Translations under genes and position numbers: made by a program
Shown: piece after piece, positions 55,454 to 64,000 of the stretch
Position numbering within the stretch: the stretch's first letter is position 1
Layout of the letters: the number at the start of each line of letters is the position of its first letter
Source: Paramyrothecium sp. XJ0827
Lineage: Eukaryota; Ascomycota; Sordariomycetes; Hypocreales; Stachybotryaceae
Reading direction: 5' to 3'
Length of the DNA: 64,000 bases
Assembly (NCBI GenBank): GCA_020881915.1
Contig: JAJFPB010000002.1
Coordinates: 434,001 to 498,000 of the forward strand
The notes under the pieces: model-generated
What the model was told of the DNA's origin: nothing
The model's database searches: none
The model's input: only the letters and a program-made list of their open reading frames with translations

Positions 55454-57186
55454 CTACAAGCTCTCTATAACAAGGAACTCCATCTTCCCAGACTTCTTGT
55501 CGTGCTTCTCTAAGTATTCATGCACTTCCTTTTCAAGCTTCTCATTTTTCTTTGTGGCTTCCTCCTCCAGCCTTTGCTCCTTTTTCTCATGCTTTTCCAG
55601 CTGCCTCAGAGCTTCTTGCTCCAGTTTCTGAGCTTTCTTCTTGGCTTCTTCCTCTAATTTGCGCTCATTCTTGGCTTCCTTCTCTGCCTGCCTGGAATTT
55701 TCCTTTTCCAGCTTTTCTGCCTTCTTCCTGGCTTCCTCTTCGAGTCTCTGTTCTTTTTTGGCTTCTTTCTCTAGCTTTTTGAGTGCCTCTTTCTCCTTTT
55801 TCTCAGCCATCTTCCTGGCCTCTTCTTCACGCTTCCGTTCCTTCTTGGACTCCTTATCTGATTCTTTAGGTTCGTTGGGTGCATCGATGTCCTGCTTGTC
55901 AGAGCTTACCGCTACTGACTGAAAGGTATTCTCGGTGGATGATGTTGGTGGTCCTGCTCCTGACTGCATGGTGGCCTCTTGGTTGCTATCATGCAGTTTT
56001 TCACTTGCTCCCAGGGCCTCTTGTTTCGTTTCACGAGAGGCGTTTCTATCGCCATCTTCAACACGATGAACGCCAGAGTCGTGCGACGATCTTGTTGTGT
56101 CACCTAACGCCAATTTTTCCAACTTTGTTCTTTCTTCGTTGAGTTGGGCCCTCTGCACGTCGACTTAAGATCTTTGTTTTTCCATTTTGGAAACAAACTT
56201 CTCGGCTTTCTTGTGGTTTTTATCCTCTCGCTCTTTGATCTGTTTTTGGATTTGCTTCGCGCTCAGCTTATCTATGATATTCTGCGGCGCGGTTGGAGGT
56301 GGTAGATCAAAGTCGAGAGGCGCAATATGCGGCTCCAATGACTTCATTATGCGGTTTCGAAGACTGACACTTTCTAGAGAGTAGGGATCAAGCGGGCTGG
56401 GATGCATTATTAGATACAGCTCAACCTCACATATTGCATGACTCACGCTAGGGAAATCTTCGTCGGGTCCTCGCTCTCAGAAACACCTAGTTTGGCAACC
56501 AGTTCTTTGCTTTTACATAAAGATGCTTTCAGCTGACGAGGCGCGAAAAGATCATTATTCATTTTCTTCATGAACGGGCCAGTTCGTACAGCGGCAACAG
56601 CTGCCGATCCGGCTTCTGCAGCCACTGTCACTCCCAGCCCGATCAAACCTGCTCCATCGAAGGGACTTCGCATCCGCATCTAGTCAGAGTCTGCGAATTG
56701 AAGTTCAATTGTTCGAAAAAATAAACTCACATAAATCCCAAAATGTCTCCAGCGAGACTCATGGCTTGCAACGGAGCAGGAGCTGTCTGCATGATGGCCA
56801 GATTGTCGATAAAGGCCACGAAATCTCTCACGGATATACCATATGGTCTCAATGCTGGACTATACGCTCGCAGAAAGGGTAGGGGTATGTCTAAAGGGCT
56901 TCCAACATCAATCCTTGGAATGACTATCGGTCTCTTGTTTTGCATTAGTTTAGTCCTTGGATGCTTCGAGCAAGACGCGGCCCACGGTTTTTCTTACCGT
57001 CAGTTTTGGCGCATGAGCTTCTGCGGCTGTGGGCGCCCGAGGAACCCAGTTTGCAGACTCGGCAAGAATGGCTTCCTCTTCGTTTGTGAGAGTCTCCGTG
57101 CGATTGGTTGCATAGCTTCCCGTAGACGGCTCCCCGTAGGCTGGGGGCGGCCCGAGCGCGCTGTTGCCCCTACTAGTGTGATCCAT
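55454..57186 (-). CDS. Coiled-coil Lys/Glu-rich protein split by an in-frame TAA
   Basis: A hypothetical fungal gene. Exons are 56998-57186, 56731-56933, 56447-56665 and 56396 downward, with introns of 64, 65 and 50 bp in phase. The N-terminal 280 residues include VIPRIDVGSPLDIPLPFLRA, VRDFVAFIDNLAIMQTAPAP and a glycine/alanine-rich segment (GAGLIGLGVTVAAEAGSAAV), a pattern of conserved fungal proteins of unknown role. This part ends KMEKQRS at a TAA (56165-56167). The same frame continues without a break for 235 more codons to 55454, with heptad-like Lys/Glu/Arg repeats (EEEARKKAEKLEKE and variants) predicted to be a long coiled coil. Either the TAA is a recent nonsense mutation (or error) in a 515-residue protein, or the repeat tail is no longer translated. 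No splice sites remove the stop in phase. Confidence 0.68.
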
Positions 57187-57535
57187 GTTGTTGAAAACGT
57201 CCCTTGAGTATAAATGTACTCCCTACAACGTCTGGATGCTCACCGAAAGAGCAAATCACTGATGGAATGTAGAGTTCAGAATCAAGGACCGCTGATGCAA
57301 GGTTGAGATCAGGTCTACGCAATGCTGTCAGGCCAGGCCCCAGCGTGATTTTACCCCGCGTAGTAGGCTAATGGGTTCGCGATAGGCTAATGGTTCATCT
57401 TTCAGTGACGTAACTGTAGCTAAGCATAATGATAAACCCTTGTCACAAGAGGATTCAAACCACTTGGCCAAGATTCTGGTTGCAACGCTTACATTTTTCA
57501 TTCTTATCCACCAGGCAATCCCTGATTGTACTATC

Positions 57536-59479
57536 TTATACATGCAAATCGCGCACCTCTGCCGCAGATCCCTTCTCAATACTCGTGGTTTGTTCGATCT
57601 CAACTTCTTCTCGATCATCGTGAACCGTCTGAGCAACATGTGTTTCAGTGGCAGGGAAAAAGTGGCTGAGCAGAATGTACACCAAAAAAGCGCTGGTGAA
57701 GCCCCAGAGGTAGAACATGTAGTAGATTTTGGTTGCATCGCCGATACTGTCCGCCAGCTTAGGATCTACCGCCGCAGCCCTGTTTCACAATTAGTGTCAA
57801 CAATAAGAAAACATTTCATGGGTTTGTGACTCACAATCCCGGAAGATTGGGAGTGACGCTCACAAGGAACGCAATCACAGCCCTCCAGTTGGTTCCAAAA
57901 GCATTGTATCTGTAACGTCCTCGGGCTCGGTACAGGTCTGGCACATGGTATTTCTGGCGGTGCGTTACCCAGTAATCAGCACCCAGCAATGCTGCTATCG
58001 GGGCTAAAAAGACGCCCAGGCCAGACATGAAGGTGAGGAGTGAGCTGGCGGAGTAGATGATCTTCCATGGCTGCATGATCCAAGCGGCCGTGACCGTGGC
58101 AAATACGGCACCTCGGCGGAGATTCATATACTTGGGGAACAGGCATGTCAGATCATTGGCACAACTGATAACGTTGGCCGACACATTGGTTCCGATTTGA
58201 GCGACGACCCAAGTAAGACCAACGAAGAATGCGCCGCATCGCCCTGATGGCCCATCCCAGCGTGCTGCCAGGGCGAGCGGATCCCAAATGTATTCGTCGT
58301 ATACCACTTTGGCGGACGAGCAGGAGATGATGCCGAAGGTACCGAGAACCAACTGGATAGCTGGCAGAATAAACACCTGCCAGTAGACACCTTTGTCGCT
58401 CTTCAGATAACGAGTAAAATCGGGGATGTTGGTCGCCATTGTAGCCCTGATTTTGATGAGTCCTTATCTTTGGAAGAAGTTGATGTTGACTCACCAGGAA
58501 CCTGAATAGCTGGACACGCAAGAGAGTATGAGCCATGACCTATCGGAGCCATGTACACCATATGGCAGATCCCAGATGGCACCCACGCCGCCCGCTTTTG
58601 AAGTCATGGCAATGACGACTGCAACGGAGGAAACTAGAACTAGGACTGCGAGAATCATGCGGGTTAGTATGGCTTATCTCTATCTTGTCAAGTTTTAGGA
58701 ACACGCACCTGCTTTAAAGACAAAGAACCACTTCAGTTTGTGAGGCGGAATCAGGAGAATGGGGAATTGCACAAGCCAAAACAGCAAATGGCTAACCATC
58801 TGCTGTGATGTGATACCTATGTGAGCCGGAATATGGTTGGGAATATCCAAGTACGACGGCCAAATGGCACGAATCATTTGGGTGAGGGCCATGGAGCCTG
58901 TGTATGTCTGAATGGCATGCCAGAAAAGGGCAGTGATGGCGCGGGTTACGACGGCGAAACGCGAGAAGTGCCAGCCAAAAGAGGCTCGGGCAGCGACGGG
59001 ATATGGTATGTGAAGTCGAGCACCGATCATGCCGTTCAGGACCAAGGGTATGGTGCAAACTATCGAACCGAATATCGCTCCGATGAAAGCCTCACGCCTA
59101 TTAAGGTGTTACCAAATTGGCTCCAGCTGCAGGTTCAGGGCATTCTACTCACCATGTGAGCCCCAACGCTAGAATGGCCGCGGGTTGCTGCCACGACTGC
59201 GCGTTCAGAGCATCTGAAAACCAGAATCCGAACATGGTCCATGAGGACCAGATTCTTCGCTCGATTGGCGTAACATCGCAGTCAATGTTCGACCTGTCCA
59301 GACATGTGAGTTCAGTCACAGCCCGAAGACAACAGCCACATGTGGTTCAAGCCAACTTACCAGGTTCCCTCGTCGGCAAAAGAGGAGTTTTGTTTCGGCA
59401 ACACCCAGTTGCTAGGCTTGCTTCTATACACCAAGCTTTCCTTGGCTCCTGCCACCTTCCGTTGGATGAGTTGCTTCAT
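57536..59479 (-). CDS. NCS1-family permease (uracil/allantoin/purine type)
   Basis: A 551-residue plasma-membrane H+ symporter for nucleobases or related ureides (NCS1, Fur-like). Six exons (59361-59479, 59153-59293, 58709-59097, 58495-58645, 57835-58446, 57536-57779) are joined by introns of 67, 55, 63, 48 and 55 bp, all GT-AG and in phase. Family elements are SNIDCDVTPIERRIWSSWT at the N-terminus, FWFSDALNAQSWQQPAAI in helix 1, RASFGWHFSRFAVVTRAITA, GSWATMATNIPDFTRY and NVISCANDLTCLFPKYMNLR. The predicted 12 helices are complete, and the tail is acidic. Fur-type members carry uracil, allantoin, uric acid, cytosine or hydantoins. It is divergent from the hydrolase fusion gene with a 670-bp shared promoter, so its substrate may be that enzyme's nitrogen source. 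Confidence 0.93.
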
Positions 59480-60150
59480 GATGGTGGATCTTTGCGCATT
59501 GAAGACCTGAGTTGGGTGTTGGGCATCAGCGGGCACAAATTTATAGCCTGAACAACTCAGACAAATTTCGACACAGTGAGCACATCCGAGGAGTTAAATG
59601 GCAAAAAGGCATGCCCTACATAGTTAATATATTTCTTCTTCAACCAAGCCATTATCTTCAATGCCATGCCGTCAAGTTGCTACTATCTACTTGCTTTCGA
59701 TGGCAGAGCATGTGTGGGGGGATGTGCAATCTTCTGCCAATTGGTTGGCAGGAGATAACGGATGGTAAGCTAGTCTAGTGGCCAAGTGCCGATGGCTGCG
59801 TCGCTGCTGATAACGGATTTGCACATCGGCGGCGCCGCCAGCGGCGCCGCAGCGGGACGAGATAACGGCTTGAGCTAAAGACCTGGACCAGAACGCCGGC
59901 GGCCTACCTGCCAACCCAGTGTATTTATTCAGCCCCCAAGCCTCTATCGTCGCTGCAAGGATCAATCCTCGAGATCTTCGGGCCGCCGGCCGGTAAGAGA
60001 TTCGACCCCTCATTCCGTAGTTTTGGATCGTCCGAAACGCGGAGTCGCCTCAATACTGGCTAGGTGTTATATTTGTGGTTTTCTTCACGATACAAGCACT
60101 TCGGTGTGTTTTGTATTGTAGTTCTGTAACAATAATCCTTGCTCCTTGCA
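59480..60150. promoter_or_regulatory. Shared promoter with three GATAACGG sites and GC-rich palindromes
   Basis: The 670-bp gap between divergent genes holds GATAACGG three times in the same direction at 59754-59761, 59809-59816 and 59861-59868, spaced 55 and 52 bp apart. Each is preceded by A or T and so fits the HGATAR site bound by fungal AreA/Nit2 GATA factors, which switch on use of poor nitrogen sources. Between the second and third lie two perfect palindromes, GGCGGCGCCGCC (59828-59839) and GCGGCGCCGC (59841-59850). A further CCGCCGGCCGG tract near 59983 could bind a Zn2Cys6 regulator. Nitrogen control is inferred from motif matches and from the enzyme type. Confidence 0.6.
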
Positions 60151-62408
60151 ATGGCCATCAAAACCGCCAACAGCGCGCATCAGGCGCCAACACAGCTGTC
60201 TCTTCCGTCAGCTCGTCCCTATTCCTACGAGTTCCCCGTGGCATCAACTGCACTCATCATCATTGACATTCAGCGCGATTTCGTGGACCCCGGAGGTTTC
60301 GGCAGCATACAATGTGGCAACGATGAGTTGTTTTCTCAGGCCCGTTCAATCGTGCCCGCGGTGCGGAAAGTGTTGGATAAATTCCGTGCCCTCAACGGCC
60401 ACGTAATACACACCCGCGAGGGTCACCAGTCTGATCTTGCGGACCTGCCAGCCTCGAAGCGGCTGCGACAGATAAGTGCCCCCAATGGGCACCACCAATT
60501 GGGGATTGGCGACCAAGGGCCAATGGGACGGCTGCTTGTGCGCGGCGAGTACGGCCACGATATCGTCGACGAGCTCAGTCCCATTCCTGGCGAGGCTGTA
60601 ATTGATAAGCCTGGTAAAGGTAGCTTCTGGGGAACAACTCTGCACCGAGAGTTGCTTACCAGAGGCATCACGCACCTGCTGTTTGCGGGGGTAACGACTG
60701 AGTAAGTTCGCATCTCAGCTCCTAGTGATCACGTTGAGTTTGTATCCTCAATCTGACTACTACAATCAGATGCTGTGTCACGACGACACTTCGGGAGTGC
60801 AACGACCGAGGCTTCCAATGCTGCGTTCTGGAAGACTGCACAACAGGGTTTGATCCAACCCAAGTCTCGGTCGCCCTGGACACGGTTTGCGGTCAAGACG
60901 GTCTTTTCGGATTTGTTGGCCACAGCGCAGACTTCCTTGCCGCAACCAGCAAACTGCCATCACCACAGCCAACAAGGGACGCGTTGCTACCAAGTCGAAC
61001 GGGTAAGCTGCCATCGATTGATGCATTACTTGCCCTGTACAAGAGCGGCAATTTTTCCCCATCTGAAGTTATCACCTTTATTTATGATCGAATAAATGAA
61101 TATCAACAAACCGATCCGGCTGTTTGGATTTACATACGATCTCGAAAAGAGGTGTTGGAAGCGGCGGAAAAGCTGACTGCAAAATATGCCAACAAACCCT
61201 TGCCGCCGCTCTTTGGAATTCCGTTTTCCGTCAAGGATAACATTGATGTAGCGCAAGTTGAGACAACGCAGGTGTGCTCCAAATTTGCCTACACACCTCA
61301 GAGCAACGCACCGGCGGTTCAACACTTGCTCGATAACGGCGCCATCTTCATCGGTAAAGTGAACCTGGATCAGTTAGCAACTGGACTGAATGGAACGCGG
61401 TCCCCATACGGAATCCCGCATAGTGTTTTCTCCAAGGACCACATTTCCGGGGGGTCTTCTTCTGGCTCTGCCGTATCGGTTGCGGCAGGGCTAGTATCAT
61501 TCAGTCTAGGGACGGACACAGCGGGCAGCACCCGGGTACCAGCTGGATTCAATGGAATTGTCGGACACAAGCCAACCATAGGAACGATATCGGCACGGGG
61601 CATGGCCCCAGCGTGCCAGACCTTAGACACGGTCACAGTCATGTCGCCCACCGTTCAAGAATCTAGGAAGGTCTGGTCTATCATTGCCCATTACGACGTG
61701 GAGGATCCATTCGCAAAGCTCCCACATTCCCTGCCATTGTGGAAGACGGACTATCGCGGATACCGGGAAGGCGGGTTCACGTTTACAATTCCACCCGAAT
61801 CTGCCCTCGAGATATGCTCGTCTGAATATCGGCAGCTCTTCGGGGCCGCAGTACAGAAGCTCCAGGCATGCGGCGGGAGCAAGGCACTTTCGCGTCAAGG
61901 AGCAAGCTACAGCGACTTGGAGCGAGCTGGGAAGCTCTTATACGAGGGGTCTCTCCTGTACGAACGCATAACGTGCATCGGGTTGGAAAACATAAAAGAA
62001 AATCTCGACCATCTACATCCGGCCACGAAGCAAGTTTTCAGCGAAGCTCTATCCAAGCCAAGAGCAGCGTACGAAGTGTTTGCTGATCAGGCTTTACGTA
62101 TCAAGATAACACGCGACGCTCAACGCATGTTTGATACCCTGGACGGTGGCGTGGACGTTCTCGTTGTGCCTACGACCCCATCGCATCCTACGATCCGCAC
62201 CATATTGGAAGACCCCTTGGGGCAGAACTCGCTTTTGGGCACGTTCACACACTTTGCGAACGTTGTGGATCTGTGTGCCGTTACGGTACCTGCAGGCACT
62301 TATACCACTGAGACTGGAATCAAGCTGCCCTTTGGCATCACAATACTCGGAGGCAGTGGAATGGACGCCAAGGTACTGGACATTGCTCAGGTGTTTGAGC
62401 AAGCGTAG
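60151..62408 (+). CDS. Isochorismatase-like hydrolase fused to allophanate-hydrolase-type amidase
   Basis: A 729-residue two-domain enzyme from exons 60151-60701 and 60770-62408 (68-bp intron, in phase). Residues ~1-250 form a cysteine hydrolase of the isochorismatase superfamily. The triad is Asp39 (LIIIDIQRDF), Lys153 (VIDKPGKGSFWG) and Cys186 (GVTTECCVTT), as in biuret hydrolase and RutB-type ureido-acid hydrolases. Residues ~260-729 are an amidase-signature domain: Lys339 (GIPFSVKDNIDV), cis-Ser near 414 (GGSSSGSAVSVAAGL) and nucleophile Ser437 (LGTDTAGSTRVPAGFN). NLDQLATGLNGTRSPYG and MAPACQTLDTVTV closely resemble AtzF-type allophanate hydrolase. The frame is continuous across the linker (LPSPQPTRDALLPSRTGK). 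Inferred pathway: a ureide such as biuret to allophanate, then to ammonia and carbon dioxide. Both active sites look intact. Confidence 0.9.
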
Positions 62409-64000
62409 TCTGAATGACAACACCTTGCGTCATCTGACGGGTATCGATATTTGCAGGCCTTTGACCTAGCTTATCATAATGAAGATGACGATCTGTCGAA
62501 CGTGTGCTGAATAAAATGTGGTGGCCAATTTTGTCTCACGCTGTGCTATCAGGCGGACCCAAGTATTCCGTCTCGCGAGGTAGCATCGCGTTATCGTAGC
62601 TGTCACACCAGTCACCAGTCAAAAGCGACTTCCATTATCGCAGTAATCAGGCCATTTGGCATGGGCGCAAGGTTCGAAAAAAGGTTGTGCTGGCATTTTG
62701 CCACACCCTGAATGCCAGACCCTGGGGTTGCTGAGCTTACGCCTGGTGTTTGACATACCAGCGACGTTATAGATCCGCAGGGTTGCGACTCGGCGCTCAA
62801 TTACCACGTGCCTACGCTCCCTTAGGAGATATCCCTTACAGGGAACCTATATGGCTTGAAGGCTGGGATGCTATGTTAGGCGAGGGGATTTATCTCTTAG
62901 AAGAAAAGCAATTGCCTGACCTTTCGTCAAGAATAATTTCGGTTGTTACTGAGGCTGCTCAGGGCAGCTTCTTGAATGTAACAGAGGCTTAGATTGAACC
63001 ACATGTTATAGTCGGAAACAAAGCGTGGTCTTGTCATCAAGCGAAGCGCTAACTGAGCTTGTCGGTCACTACGATCAAGCACGATCAAGCACGTTCCCGT
63101 CAAGAAAGAAATAAGACTAAATGGCTCTTTGGTTAAGGATACACTCTAGTTGTCCTTGGACAATTTTACTTGTGATAATGGTGGTCAACAAAGCATTTTC
63201 AAAGTGAGTCTGACTAAGGAAAAGACTGGCATCAATATTGAGAAACGCCAGATCGTTCATTGTTAAGAGTGTATGGGGAAAGCAGACCCAACAGTGGTCC
63301 TTCGAAAATTGGTGCGTTTGAAGGTATTCATTCCATTCCGATACGGAGGCGGGCACCATGATCTGACTGCAACCAACTCCAATGCCGGCCGGAATTTGGG
63401 CACCAATTCATTGCCAATACATCTTTAAAATCACAACTAAGACTCGATGATGGACTAACGATTTTCAGTTTAATCCCCTCTCCAACAGGAAACCTAAATG
63501 TCGGACAAAACCCTCTTAGGCAACATTTGGTGCTGTTGTGTGGAAATGATTGAAGTCGACCGTATCCTCTTTTGCCTTGACCTCGAGGTTTCGGGTAGCC
63601 CCTCAGATAAACGAAGACCTGGTGCCAGTATTTGCAGAATTGGGAGATGGAGAAGCCAAGAAACTGATTGTTTTTCTGATCAAGACAACGCACTGAGCGT
63701 GTGTACAATCCGACCCGCTCAAGCACCAGTACTCGTGGTAATAACGACCCGAATGCACGGGAAACCCCATATAAACCCCCACAAAATCTCTCTGCTCACG
63801 GTGTCAACAAGCAGAAGGATGGGGAAGAAAATGCGGAGTGTAGGCAGTGTCGGACTTGGACGTTTTATTTGGCGGGGGACCTGGAGATGGATGATCAATG
63901 CCTGACTCGTGCCGACTACCGGCAGCCCAAAGCACTCTGTGGCCCACTTTACGGCAATGTTATTTGCACCGGCTCTTCTTGGGTTTGGGGCTCAGATGAC
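62409..64000. other. Intergenic to window end
   Basis: About 1.6 kb. Frames at 62750-62992 (+), 63328-63726 (-) and 63498-63905 (+) overlap or oppose each other and have no recognised domains. A short direct repeat (CACGATCAAG) occurs around 63075-63095. A gene may start beyond the window. Confidence 0.4.

Noticed and set aside
56165..56167. Recoding of TAA as programmed readthrough
   Set aside because: No known readthrough context is evident (the following codon is GTC), so nonsense mutation or error is simpler; left as an open finding only.
62750..62992. 80-codon frame after the fusion enzyme
   Set aside because: No ATG at its start, no domain, and conflicting frames on both strands.

Overview
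The window comes from a filamentous ascomycete (Pezizomycotina). Genes are separated by 0.3-2.6 kb of AT-richer DNA. They carry short GT-AG introns of 42-121 bp, mostly 48-70 bp, often with CTAAC or CTGAC branch sites. The families are typical of moulds: GH12, PL1 pectate lyase, UDP-glycosyltransferase, P450, PTH11-like, DUF6594, caspase-like and Fungal_N-type proteins. Secreted plant-polymer enzymes fit a plant-associated or saprotrophic fungus, but I cannot name the species. No rRNA, tRNA, CRISPR array or intact transposon was seen. No polyketide or peptide synthase backbone gene is present, so the scattered tailoring-type enzymes do not make a recognisable secondary-metabolite cluster.

Layout. 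1-5.7 kb: 3' part of a sugar transporter, a GNAT acetyltransferase, a small orphan gene and a cytochrome P450. 5.7-9.8 kb: gene-poor, with relics of a PTH11-like membrane protein and an EF-hand-like protein. 9.8-14.4 kb: HxxxD acyltransferase, short-chain dehydrogenase and secreted pectate lyase. 15.3-19.1 kb: a Fungal_N/WD-like STAND-type protein without an NTPase, and a small membrane protein. 19.9-25.5 kb: mitochondrial class III CoA-transferase, a dead response-regulator receiver domain, an acetate transporter (GPR1/FUN34/YaaH) and a second GNAT. 26.3-32 kb: UDP-glycosyltransferase and a secreted FAD oxidoreductase. 33-39.2 kb: GH12 glucanase, a disordered protein with a conserved tail, and a secreted M14 carboxypeptidase. 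40.2-47.1 kb: two caspase-fold proteins flanking a DUF6594 membrane protein, with a tiny conserved-looking protein beside the second caspase. 48.7-52.5 kb: cysteine-rich secreted protein and an enoyl-reductase-like dehydrogenase. 53-57.2 kb: a drug-type MFS transporter broken by a stop and a frameshift, then a Lys/Glu-rich coiled-coil gene split by an in-frame TAA. 57.5-62.4 kb: an NCS1 permease divergent from a fused isochorismatase-like hydrolase plus allophanate-hydrolase-type amidase.

The two arrangements most worth following are these. (1) The NCS1 permease and hydrolase-amidase fusion share a 670-bp promoter holding three copies of GATAACGG, which match the AreA/Nit2 nitrogen-regulator site. 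This suggests a compact module for uptake and degradation of a ureide-like nitrogen source such as biuret. (2) The caspase / DUF6594 / caspase neighbourhood resembles, in layout only, fungal protease-plus-membrane-effector pairs used in regulated cell death. Several other loci are decaying, so this is partly a pseudogene-rich accessory region.
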